From: Streptomyces griseicoloratus
Lineage (GTDB): Bacteria > Actinomycetota > Actinomycetes > Streptomycetales > Streptomycetaceae
Direction: 5' to 3'
NCBI RefSeq assembly: GCF_014534645.1
Contig: NZ_JACVQF010000233.1
Location: 41,819 to 105,818 of the forward strand
DNA length: 64,000 bases
In this document: positions 33,864 through 41,204 of the stretch, piece by piece
Position numbering within the stretch: the first letter of the stretch is position 1
How the letters are laid out: every line of letters begins with the position of its first letter
Program-made: the position numbers and the translations under genes
The notes under the pieces: model-generated
Databases searched by the model: none
Told to the model about the DNA's origin: nothing
What the model saw: only the letters and a program-made list of their open reading frames with translations

Positions 33864-33880
33864 CGCTACGAGTCGTAGCG
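33864..33880. promoter_or_regulatory. Likely TetR operator
   Basis: CGCTACG-AGT-CGTAGCG is a perfect 7-bp inverted repeat with a 3-bp spacer, in the divergent gap between the TetR gene (33780) and the thioredoxin gene (34024). Size and symmetry fit a TetR dimer site. Confidence 0.6.
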
Positions 33881-34023
33881 AAAGCATGCTCGCGGGCGTG
33901 CCCGAGCGACGACCACCGGCGCGGGTGGGGACCCGGCGCCGAACACCGGCCGAACATCACACGGCAGGACGGGCTTTCACACCCATTTTCACGGACGCGC
34001 GCAGTACGGGGGAGGATAGACGC

Positions 34024-35001
34024 ATGCAGCCACGGAACATGTCCATGAGCGGAGTCGTCGACCTCGCCGCGGTGAAGGCGGCCCAGGAGGCCAAGGCCAA
34101 GGCGGAGCAGGCGCGCGCCCAGGCCGCCCGGGAGGGCGGCGGCGGAGCCGTCTCGCCCGCCGATCTCGTCATCGACGTCGACGAGGCGGGCTTCGAGAGC
34201 GAGGTCCTTCAGCGGTCCACCGAGGTCCCGGTCGTCATCGACTTCTGGGCCGAGTGGTGCCAGCCCTGCAAGCAGTTGAGCCCGGTTCTGGAGCGGCTGG
34301 CCGTCGAGTACAACGGGCGTTTCCTCCTCGCCAAGATCGACGTCGACGCCAACCAGATGCTGATGCAGCAGTTCGGGGTCCAGGGGATCCCGGCCGTGTT
34401 CGCGGTGGTGGCCGGGCAGGCGCTGCCGCTGTTCCAGGGCGCGGCCGGAGAGGCGCAGATCCGGCAGACCCTGGACCAGTTGGTGCAGGTGGCCGAGCAG
34501 CGTTTCGGTCTGACCGGTCTGACCGTCGACCCCGACGCGGAGCCGGGCGCCGCCCGGGCCGCCGCGCCCGAGCGTCCGGCCGGGCCGCACGACGCGGCGC
34601 TGGAGGCCGCCGTCCAGGCGCTGGACGCGGGCGATCTGTCCGGTGCCGTCCAGGCCTACAAGAACGTGCTGAGCGAGGACCCGGGCAACACGGAGGCCAA
34701 ACTGGGCCTGGCCCAGGCCGAGTTGCTGCAGCGCGTGCAGAACGCCGACCCGCAGCGGGTCCGCCAGGAGGCGGCCGACAAGCCGGGCGACGCGCAGGCC
34801 CAGATCGCCGCCGCCGACCTGGATCTGGTGGGCGGTCACGTGGACGACGCCTTCGGGCGCCTCATCGACACGGTGCGCCGTACGGCCGGCGACGACCGGG
34901 ACGCCGTACGGGTGCGGCTGCTGGAGCTGTTCGAGGTCGTCGGGGCCGACGACCCGCGGGTGGTCGCGGCCCGCAGGGCGCTCGCGCGCGCCCTGTTCTG
35001 A
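34024..35001 (+). CDS. Thioredoxin-TPR protein (CnoX/YbbN-like)
   Basis: A 325-residue cytoplasmic protein. An N-terminal Ala/Lys/Glu helix (about 15-37) is followed by a thioredoxin domain with active site WCQPC (Cys79, Cys82), FDxDANQ-like KIDVDANQMLMQQFGVQGIPAVF, then TPR-like repeats (LDAGDLSGAVQAYKNVLSEDPGNTEAKLGLAQAEL and on) to the end. E. coli YbbN/CnoX has the same layout and acts as a holdase working with DnaK and GroEL under oxidative stress. Unlike YbbN (SXXC), both active-site cysteines are present, so redox activity is likely. The ATG at 34024 has GGGGGAGGAT upstream. Confidence 0.92.
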   Translation: MQPRNMSMSGVVDLAAVKAAQEAKAKAEQARAQAAREGGGGAVSPADLVIDVDEAGFESEVLQRSTEVPVVIDFWAEWCQPCKQLSPVLERLAVEYNGRFLLAKIDVDANQMLMQQFGVQGIPAVFAVVAGQALPLFQGAAGEAQIRQTLDQLVQVAEQRFGLTGLTVDPDAEPGAARAAAPERPAGPHDAALEAAVQALDAGDLSGAVQAYKNVLSEDPGNTEAKLGLAQAELLQRVQNADPQRVRQEAADKPGDAQAQIAAADLDLVGGHVDDAFGRLIDTVRRTAGDDRDAVRVRLLELFEVVGADDPRVVAARRALARALF

Positions 35002-35008
35002 GCGGTTC

Positions 35009-35039
35009 CGGGCCCGGCTCCGGCGCGGATCCGGGCCCG
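35009..35039 (+). terminator. Hairpin terminator after thioredoxin gene
   Basis: CGGGCCCGG (35009-35017) pairs with CCGGGCCCG (35031-35039); an inner CCG/CGG pairing shortens the loop. It begins eight bases after the stop codon. Confidence 0.6.
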
Positions 35040-35110
35040 TGTCCCAGGGCGGCGGCCGGCCGCCCGGCCGGGTGATGCCCGTGTGAAGGAGTTGCCGAGG
35101 CGACGCCAGT

Positions 35111-35148
35111 GCGGCCGCGCTTTGCCAAATCTTGGCAATCGCGGCCGC
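35111..35148. repeat. Inverted repeat with two GCGGCCGC arms
   Basis: GCGGCCGCG then (C)TTTGCCAA at 35111-35128 is mirrored by TTGGCAA(T)CGCGGCCGC at 35132-35148, with a 3-base centre. Could be a strong hairpin or a compound protein site (TTGCCAA-N3-TTGGCAA). Confidence 0.6.
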
Positions 35149-35150
35149 TG

Positions 35151-35163
35151 TTACTGCCAGTAA
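35151..35163. promoter_or_regulatory. TTACTG-C-CAGTAA palindrome, copy 1
   Basis: Perfect 6-1-6 dyad. The same half-sites recur at 35279-35294, 128 bp further on, upstream of the DUF6230 gene. The half-site TTACTG/CAGTAA is of the kind bound by TetR-family regulators. Confidence 0.5.
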
Positions 35164-35278
35164 GTCAGAGGCGTCGTTCTGTCGGAATCTGTCCGGCGAA
35201 CAACAGTTTTGTTCCTCCCCCGTGAGACACCCAGCGTCGCCGTCCGGGACCGGTGTGTCGTTCCGCGGTTATCCGGCC

Positions 35279-35294
35279 GTTACTAGCCAGTAAC
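35279..35294. promoter_or_regulatory. GTTACT-AGCC-AGTAAC palindrome, copy 2
   Basis: Perfect 6-bp arms with a 4-bp centre; shares TTACT and GCCAGTAA with copy 1 at 35151-35163. The differing centre lengths (1 and 4) leave it open whether both bind the same dimer. Confidence 0.5.
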
Positions 35295-35675
35295 GAACCC
35301 CCTTGTGCGGGCGGCGAGAATGCACCACGATCGGCGACGCTCGGTCCATTCCCGTACCCCGACAGCCAATCGGGCCGCGGGACTTCCTGGGTCCCCACCG
35401 AGCAGGGCCGGCGGCAGTGGCGCCGGCTCTTGGGCAGGGGGGTCTTCACCCACCCGGTGAAGCCTGTCCAGCAGGGTTGTGCGTGATGCGTGTCAGGCGC
35501 GACCAGTGGTTGTCGCTCGGGGGTGATCGCCGGTGATTCGGGCGCGTTGTGCGCGCCGCCGAGTGCGGGCGCTCTCCTTCCCGAGGACGTAGCACTTCTC
35601 CCATCCCTGCCCGGCCGAGCCGCCGATCCGGGGGCGGGCCGAGGCCAGGAGATGTACGTCCGAGAAGGAGGAAAT

Positions 35676-36308
35676 ATGGAGTCCCAGGTGCGTGGCGGGA
35701 CCAGATGGAAGCGGTTCGCTGTGGTCATGGTGCCCAGCGTGGCCGCGACGGCCGCGATAGGCGTCGCGCTGGCGCAGGGCGCGCTCGCCGCGTCGTTCAG
35801 TGTCTCCGGCCAGTCGTTCAAGGTGACGACCGACCGGCTCGACGGCACGGGCTTCGTCCAGTACGGCGCGATCGACGAGGGCTACACGCTCGACGGCAAG
35901 AAGACGGCTCACCCCGTCGCCGTGTCGGCGTTCAAGTCCGCGACGATCAAGAACCTGTGCCAGTCCGTGGTCACCCCGGACATCCCGCTCATCGGCAGCG
36001 TCAGCCTCATGCTGAAGGCGGGCGGCGGCAGCACCCCGGTCCAGGCCGAGAACCTGTACATCGACGTCGAGGACCTCAGCGCCGACGCCACGTTCCGCGG
36101 CATCGACATCGGCGTCGCCGCGAAGGACGCGGCCAAGGGGCCCGGCATCAAGAAGGGCGACACGGCGAATCCGTACGGGTTCGCGCAGCAGGCCGACTCG
36201 GTCACCCTGACCGACGTGAAGCAGACGGCCTGGGCGACCACCGCCGGAACCTTCAAGCTCAGCGGCCTGAAGATGTCGCTGGCCAAGGGTGTCAAGGAGT
36301 GCTACTAA
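35676..36308 (+). CDS. DUF6230-family exported/membrane-anchored protein
   Basis: A 210-residue protein of a Streptomyces family I know as DUF6230 (function unknown; sometimes misannotated as cholesterol esterase). After a basic start comes one hydrophobic segment (FAVVMVPSVAATAAIGVALAQGALA, about 15-39), either an uncleaved anchor or signal peptide, then a beta-rich external domain containing two cysteines (NLCQSVVTP and the C-terminal VKECY) that may form a disulphide. The ATG at 35676 has a near-ideal AAGGAGGAAAT; an ATG at 35652 lacks spacing. It precedes a DUF6114 membrane gene by 117 bp and probably heads a three-gene operon. Confidence 0.87.
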   Translation: MESQVRGGTRWKRFAVVMVPSVAATAAIGVALAQGALAASFSVSGQSFKVTTDRLDGTGFVQYGAIDEGYTLDGKKTAHPVAVSAFKSATIKNLCQSVVTPDIPLIGSVSLMLKAGGGSTPVQAENLYIDVEDLSADATFRGIDIGVAAKDAAKGPGIKKGDTANPYGFAQQADSVTLTDVKQTAWATTAGTFKLSGLKMSLAKGVKECY

Positions 36309-36425
36309 GCACTCGCTGACGGGCGGGGGAGCCGACGGCGCCCCCGCCCGTCCCCTCTCCGGCCGCGCCTTCACGCGCGGCCCACATCTCCACCACAGCA
36401 ACGCCGTACCAGGGAGCTGTTTTCC

Positions 36426-37004
36426 ATGAGCGCCGAGACTCCTGCCGCACCCGGCCAGTTCACCCGCCGGAGGCTGCAGTTCCGTGCCTGGCGAGGCGCG
36501 CGGCCGTTCTGGGCCGGCCTGTTCGTCATGCTCGGCGGACTCCCCATCGCCTACTTCCCGTACGCGAATCTCCAGATCGGCCACCTGACGCTGGCGATGG
36601 CCACCACCGCGGGCGCCGGGTCACTGATCATCGGCGTGCTGCTGGTCGTCCTGGGCGTCAGCCTGTGGTTCCAGAAGCACGTCCGGGTCTTCGCGGGCGT
36701 GGCGGCGATCCTGCTGGCGCTGGTGTCCATCCCCGTGTCCAACCTCGGCGGCTTCCTCATCGGTTTCCTGTTCGCGCTGATCGGCGGAGCGATGGCCGTG
36801 GCGTGGGCGCCCGGTGCGCCGCCGAAGGCCGGGCCGGAGGTGGAGGGCCCCCGGGGAGCGGGCGGCGCCCCCGAGGGCGTGGACCCCGGCACCCCGGTGC
36901 CCGACGTCCCGGTTCCCCAGCCGCGGGAGCGGACGGACGAGCCGAACGATCTGTCAGGAACGAGCCCGGCCAACGGGGCGAACGGGAGGCACAGTGCCGG
37001 CTGA
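36426..37004 (+). CDS. DUF6114-family membrane protein
   Basis: A 192-residue membrane protein of the DUF6114 family, which is commonly next to DUF6230 genes in Streptomyces. Four hydrophobic segments are seen: PFWAGLFVMLGGLPIAYFPY, LTLAMATTAGAGSLIIGVLLVVLG, VRVFAGVAAILLALVSIPV and LGGFLIGFLFALIGGAMAVAW. A Pro/Gly/Glu-rich cytoplasmic or external tail of about 60 residues follows. The ATG at 36426 is preceded by AGGGAGCTG. The end overlaps the start of the next gene by 11 bases. It may anchor or export the DUF6230 partner; this is inference from co-occurrence. Confidence 0.87.
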   Translation: MSAETPAAPGQFTRRRLQFRAWRGARPFWAGLFVMLGGLPIAYFPYANLQIGHLTLAMATTAGAGSLIIGVLLVVLGVSLWFQKHVRVFAGVAAILLALVSIPVSNLGGFLIGFLFALIGGAMAVAWAPGAPPKAGPEVEGPRGAGGAPEGVDPGTPVPDVPVPQPRERTDEPNDLSGTSPANGANGRHSAG

Positions 37005-38370
37005 CGAGGTGACCCGCGGGCCTGACGTGGAGACGTCCCGTGTGAGAACCGGGCCGCGCCACGCGGCACCCAAGAAGCCGTTGTTCACCAGGTTCCACAT
37101 GCCGGCCGGGAAGGCGATAGCCCTGGCGGCGATGCCGACGGCCGTCCTCATGGGGATGGGGTTCACGCCGACGCTGGCCATCGCCGACGGCAACGACGGG
37201 ACGACGCCGTCGTCGAAGAGCCTGACGGCCGACGAGTACAAGGACTGCGTGGCGGCCCTGGAGGACGCCGAGAACGGTTCGTCCGAGTCCGGGTCCCCCG
37301 ACCCCTCGCCCTCGGCGACACAGGGGCAGACCGGCGACCAGGCCGACGCGGACGAGCCGGACCCCTCCGCCTCCTCCGAGGGCACGGACAACGGCACGGA
37401 CACGGGCACGGGTTCCTCCTCTTCGCCGGATTCAGGTTCCGACGACGAGACCGAGCCTGCCCCCGACCCCTCCGCGTCGGCCGGCAAGGAGGCGCAGAGC
37501 GGCACGGACGGGGCGTCCGGCGGCAGCACCGCGACGGCGTCCCCGTCGCCGTCCGAGAGCGGCGGCGGCCTGCTGGAGGAGATCGGCGACGCCGTCGAGG
37601 GCATCCTCACCGGCGGCAAGAGCGCCGAGGAGAGCCCGAGCCCCACGCCGACGCCGTCGGCATCGGCGTCCGAAAGCCCCTCCGCGGACCCGGCCGGGAA
37701 GGCCGCCGGCACGGTGGACGACACCGTTAAGGACGCCACCGACGCGGCGTCCGAGGCGGCCCGCGACACCGGCGAGACGGTGGAGAGGGCGGCGGAGGCG
37801 ACCAAGGAGGCCACCGAGGAGGCGACGGAGGTGGCCGGGGAGGCCACCGAAGCGCCGGGCCCCGACGCGTCCGAGAGCGCCGGTGTGGACCCGGAGGACT
37901 GCCCGGTCGCCACGGACGCCGAGGGCGGCGTCGACAACGCCGTGCCGCTGCCGGACGATCCCTGGTACCTGGACGCCAGTTCGCTGCTGCTGAAGGGCGC
38001 CTCGTACAAGGGCATCGTCGAGGTGAAGACGGCCAGCGGCACCACCAAGAAGGTGCTGAAGTACGTCATTTCGGACGGCACCGACATCGGTGACCTGCAC
38101 CAGACGGTGAAGGACCCGCAGTCCGGCAAGACCTACCACGTGCAGGCGGCCGAGGGCTCGACGTCCACGATCCGCGACGGCGACACGGTGATGTACACCG
38201 AGAGCATCTCGGGCAACCTGCTCGGGCTGATCCCCATCACCTTCGACCCGGAGCACCCGCCGCCGCTGGACATCCCGCTGATCTACTTCACGAAGGTGAA
38301 GGTCGTGCAGGCCGGCCAGTTCGGCGGCACCCTGCACGTGCCGGGGCTGCACCAGTACATCACCGACTGA
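36994..38370 (+). CDS. Secreted Ser/Glu/Asp-rich protein with conserved C-terminal domain
   Basis: A 458-residue unknown protein. A twin-basic, late signal-like segment (AGKAIALAAMPTAVLMGMGF, about 45-65) is followed by about 280 residues of low-complexity Ser/Pro/Asp/Glu/Thr, including a helical Ala/Glu/Thr repeat (ERAAEATKEATEEATEVAGEA). The last 140 residues form an ordered-looking domain (DPWYLDASSLLLKGASYKGIVEV ... GGTLHVPGLHQYITD). Two Cys flank the low-complexity part. I chose the GTG at 36994 with GGGAGG upstream; it overlaps the DUF6114 gene, supporting an operon. The low-complexity part looks like a wall-spanning spacer. A perfect terminator follows. Confidence 0.82.
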   Translation: MPADEVTRGPDVETSRVRTGPRHAAPKKPLFTRFHMPAGKAIALAAMPTAVLMGMGFTPTLAIADGNDGTTPSSKSLTADEYKDCVAALEDAENGSSESGSPDPSPSATQGQTGDQADADEPDPSASSEGTDNGTDTGTGSSSSPDSGSDDETEPAPDPSASAGKEAQSGTDGASGGSTATASPSPSESGGGLLEEIGDAVEGILTGGKSAEESPSPTPTPSASASESPSADPAGKAAGTVDDTVKDATDAASEAARDTGETVERAAEATKEATEEATEVAGEATEAPGPDASESAGVDPEDCPVATDAEGGVDNAVPLPDDPWYLDASSLLLKGASYKGIVEVKTASGTTKKVLKYVISDGTDIGDLHQTVKDPQSGKTYHVQAAEGSTSTIRDGDTVMYTESISGNLLGLIPITFDPEHPPPLDIPLIYFTKVKVVQAGQFGGTLHVPGLHQYITD

Positions 38371-38405
38371 GGCCCGCCACAGACCCGTTCGGGAGCCGCA
38401 CAAGG

Positions 38406-38444
38406 ACTGAGGGCGCCCCCTGTGTCGCAGGGGGCGCCCTCAGT
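38406..38444. terminator. Bidirectional hairpin terminator
   Basis: Perfect inverted repeat with 17-bp arms (38406-38422 ACTGAGGGCGCCCCCTG and 38428-38444) and loop TGTCG, between the converging envelope operon and pyk. Confidence 0.9.
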
Positions 38445-38467
38445 GCCGTACGAGAGCCTTCCGGGCC

Positions 38468-39892
38468 TCAGCGGGCCTCGCCCAGGTGGTGCACCCGCAC
38501 CATGTTGGTGGTGCCGGGCACGCCGGGCGGCGAGCCGGCCGTGATCACGACGGTGTCGCCGGCGTTGAAGCGGTTCAGCTTCACCAGCTCCTGGTCCACC
38601 AGGTCGACCATCTCGTCGGTCGAGTTCACGAACGGCACGACGTGCGGCTCCACGCCCCAGCTCAGCGTGAGCTGGTTGCGGGTGGACTCGTCCGTGGTGA
38701 AGGCCAGGATCGGCTGGATGGCGCGGTAGCGGGAGAGCCGGCGGGCGGTGTCGCCGGACTGGGTGAAGGCCACCAGGCCCTTGCCGCCGAGGAAGTCGGC
38801 GATCTCGGCGGCGGCACGGGCCACCGAACCGCCCTGCGTGCGCGGCTTCTTGCCCGGCACCAGCGGCTGCAGGCCCTTGGACAGCAGCTCCTGCTCGGCC
38901 GCGGTGACGATCTTCGACATCGTCTTGACGGTCTCGATCGGGTACGCGCCCACGCTCGACTCGGCGGACAGCATGACCGCGTCGGCGCCGTCCAGGATCG
39001 CGTTGGCCACGTCGGAGGCCTCGGCTCGGGTCGGACGGGAGTTGGTGATCATCGACTCCATCATCTGGGTCGCCACGATCACCGGCTTGGCGTTGCGACG
39101 GCACAGCTCGATCAGGCGCTTCTGCACCATGGGGACCTTTTCGAGCGGGTACTCGACGGCCAGGTCGCCGCGGGCGACCATCACGCCGTCGAACGCCATC
39201 ACGACGTCCTCCATGTTCTCGACCGCCTGCGGCTTCTCCACCTTGGCGATCACGGGGACGCGGCGGCCCTCCTCGTCCATGACGCGGTGCACGTCCTGGA
39301 TGTCCTTGGCGTCACGGACGAAGGACAGGGCGACGAGGTCGCAGCCCATGCGCAGCGCGAACCGCAGGTCCTCGACGTCCTTCTCGGACAGCGCGGGCAC
39401 GTTCACCGCGGCGCCGGGCAGGTTGATGCCCTTGTGGTCGGAGATGACGCCGCCCTCGATGACGATCGTCCTCACCCGGGGGCCCTCGACCTCGGTGACC
39501 TTCAGCTCGACGTTGCCGTCGTTGATGAGCACCTGGTCGCCCTTGGCGACGTCGCCGGGCAGGCCCTTGTACGTCGTGCCGCAGATCGTCTTGTCGCCCG
39601 GCACGTCCTCGGTGGTGATGGTGAACTCGTCACCGCGCACCAGCTCGACCGGGCCTTCGGCGAAGGTCTCCAGGCGGATCTTCGGGCCCTGCAGGTCGGC
39701 GAGGACACCGACGGCCCGGCCGGCCTCCTTGGCGGCGGCCCGGACGCGGTCGTACCGCCCCTGGTGCTCGGCGTGGGTGCCGTGGCTGAAGTTGAAGCGG
39801 GCCACGTTCATACCGGCTTCGATCAGCGCGACAAGCTGCTCGTGGGAGTCGACCGCGGGGCCGAGAGTACAGACGATTTTCGAACGGCGCAT
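38468..39892 (-). CDS. pyk: Pyruvate kinase
   Basis: Final glycolytic step, phosphoenolpyruvate + ADP to pyruvate + ATP. The 474-residue product has the full fold: MRRSKIVCTLGPAVDSHEQL, NVARFNFSHGTHAEH, the active-site segment VIAKVEKPQAVENM, VARGDLAVEYPLEKVP and the MMESMI...RAEASDVANAILDGADAVMLSAE region. The C-terminal allosteric domain is complete. S. coelicolor has two pyruvate kinases; this position corresponds to the one near ackA-pta-pfkA. TAGGAT lies exactly six bases before the ATG, so translation is probably leaderless, and a 12-bp palindrome overlaps where the -35 should be. Confidence 0.97.
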   Translation of the reverse strand: MRRSKIVCTLGPAVDSHEQLVALIEAGMNVARFNFSHGTHAEHQGRYDRVRAAAKEAGRAVGVLADLQGPKIRLETFAEGPVELVRGDEFTITTEDVPGDKTICGTTYKGLPGDVAKGDQVLINDGNVELKVTEVEGPRVRTIVIEGGVISDHKGINLPGAAVNVPALSEKDVEDLRFALRMGCDLVALSFVRDAKDIQDVHRVMDEEGRRVPVIAKVEKPQAVENMEDVVMAFDGVMVARGDLAVEYPLEKVPMVQKRLIELCRRNAKPVIVATQMMESMITNSRPTRAEASDVANAILDGADAVMLSAESSVGAYPIETVKTMSKIVTAAEQELLSKGLQPLVPGKKPRTQGGSVARAAAEIADFLGGKGLVAFTQSGDTARRLSRYRAIQPILAFTTDESTRNQLTLSWGVEPHVVPFVNSTDEMVDLVDQELVKLNRFNAGDTVVITAGSPPGVPGTTNMVRVHHLGEAR

Positions 39893-39898
39893 GGGGCG

Positions 39899-39932
39899 AT
39901 CCTATCGGTTTGTTTCGCTGCGGAATATTCCG
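39899..39932 (-). promoter_or_regulatory. pyk promoter with overlapping 12-bp palindrome
   Basis: The minus-strand TAGGAT (39904-39899) ends six bases before the pyk ATG. CGGAATATTCCG (39921-39932) is a perfect palindrome covering the expected -35 position, where no TTGAC-like box is seen. Occupancy by a regulator would block or replace -35 recognition. Confidence 0.5.
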
Positions 39933-39980
39933 TCTGGCGGAAGATACAAATGGGCGCCTCGGTGCTCACACGTGAATTTC

Positions 39981-41204
39981 TCAGTCGCCCTCGCTGCCCA
40001 TTCCGTCCTTTCCGACCAGAGCGTACGTCTGTGTGGCGATCTCCATTTCCTCGTCCGTCGGCACCACGGCCACCGCCACCCGCGCGCCGGCCGGCGAGAT
40101 CAGCCGCGCCTCGTCGCCGCGTACGGCGTTCAGCTCGCCGTCGACCGCCAGTCCGAGCCCCTCCAGGCCCGCCACGGCAGCTTCCCGCACCGGCGCCGAG
40201 TTCTCGCCGACCCCGGCCGTGAAGGCGACCGCGTCCACCCTTCCGAGCACCGCGCAATAGGCGCCGATGTACTTCTTCAACCGGTGAATGTAGATGTCGA
40301 AGGCCAGCCGGGCCCGCTCGTCACCCTCGTCGATACGGCGGCGGATCTCCCGCATGTCGTTGTCCCCGCACAGCCCGATCAGACCACTCCTGTTGTTGAG
40401 AAGAGTGTCGATCTCGTCGGCGGACATTCCGCCAACACGCATCAAATGGAAGATGACGGCCGGGTCCATGTCTCCCGAGCGCGTACCCATCACCAGCCCC
40501 TCCAAAGGCGTCAGCCCCATGGAGGTGTCCACGCAGCGACCACCGCGTACGGCCGAGGCGGACGCCCCGTTGCCGAGGTGCAGCACGATGACGTTGACGT
40601 CCTCGGGGGCCTTGCCCAGCAGCTTCGCCGTCGCCCGGGAGACGTAGGCGTGCGAGGTGCCGTGGAAGCCGTAGCGCCGGATGCGGTGGGCGTCGGCGGT
40701 CTCCACGTCGATCGCGTAGCGGGCGGCGGACTCCGGCATCGTCGTGTGGAAGGCGGTGTCGAAGACGGCGACCTGCGGCAGGTCCGGGCGCAGCGCCTGC
40801 GCGGTGCGGATGCCGGTGAGGTTGGCCGGGTTGTGCAGCGGGGCGACCGGGATCAGCCGCTCGATCTCGGCGAGCACGGCGTCGTCGATGACCGTCGGCT
40901 CGGTGAAGTGCTTGCCGCCGTGCACCACCCGGTGCCCGATCGCGGCCAGGTCGGGCGAGTCCAGGCCGCGGCCGTCCTTGGCCAGCTCCGCCGCCACGGC
41001 CTTCAGGGCGGCTTCGTGGTCGGGGACCGCCCCGCTCCACTCGCGGGCCTCGCCGCCCTGCGGGGTGTGCTTGAGCCGCGAGGTCTCCTCACCGATCCGC
41101 TCGACGAGGCCCACCGCCAGCCGGCTGCCGTCGCTCATGTCGAGGAGCTGGTACTTCACCGACGAGGAGCCGGAGTTGAGGACGAGGACACGGGTGGGGC
41201 TCAC
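39981..41204 (-). CDS. ackA: Acetate kinase
   Basis: Interconverts acetyl phosphate + ADP and acetate + ATP. The 407-residue ASKHA-fold protein begins VSPTRVLVLNSGSSSVKYQL (family signature 1), has HRVVHGG, YGFHGTSHAYV, LHLGNGAS, VDTSMGLTPLEGLVMGTRSGDMDP (signature 2) and FTAGVGEN. It starts at the GTG at 41204, overlapping the pta stop as GTGA, so pta and ackA are one operon with coupled translation, forming the acetyl-CoA to acetate route. The C-terminus ends with a short acidic tail (GMGSEGD). Confidence 0.97.
   Translation of the reverse strand: MSPTRVLVLNSGSSSVKYQLLDMSDGSRLAVGLVERIGEETSRLKHTPQGGEAREWSGAVPDHEAALKAVAAELAKDGRGLDSPDLAAIGHRVVHGGKHFTEPTVIDDAVLAEIERLIPVAPLHNPANLTGIRTAQALRPDLPQVAVFDTAFHTTMPESAARYAIDVETADAHRIRRYGFHGTSHAYVSRATAKLLGKAPEDVNVIVLHLGNGASASAVRGGRCVDTSMGLTPLEGLVMGTRSGDMDPAVIFHLMRVGGMSADEIDTLLNNRSGLIGLCGDNDMREIRRRIDEGDERARLAFDIYIHRLKKYIGAYCAVLGRVDAVAFTAGVGENSAPVREAAVAGLEGLGLAVDGELNAVRGDEARLISPAGARVAVAVVPTDEEMEIATQTYALVGKDGMGSEGD

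Larger units (their letters stand above)
35002..35675. other. 674-bp non-coding region with palindromes upstream of envelope cluster
   Basis: No convincing gene. From left to right it holds a hairpin at 35009-35039 (likely thioredoxin terminator), a GC/AT composite inverted repeat at 35111-35148, two copies of a TTACT...AGTAA palindrome at 35151-35163 and 35279-35294, and then about 380 bp of unassigned sequence up to the AAGGAGG before 35676. Small open frames (for example 35253-35486) lack ribosome sites and Streptomyces third-position bias. A long 5' leader starting near 35300 is possible. Confidence 0.6.

Noticed and set aside
35253-35536. Small plus-strand open frames in the 674-bp gap
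   Set aside because: No ribosome site, no Streptomyces third-position GC pattern and no recognisable product.
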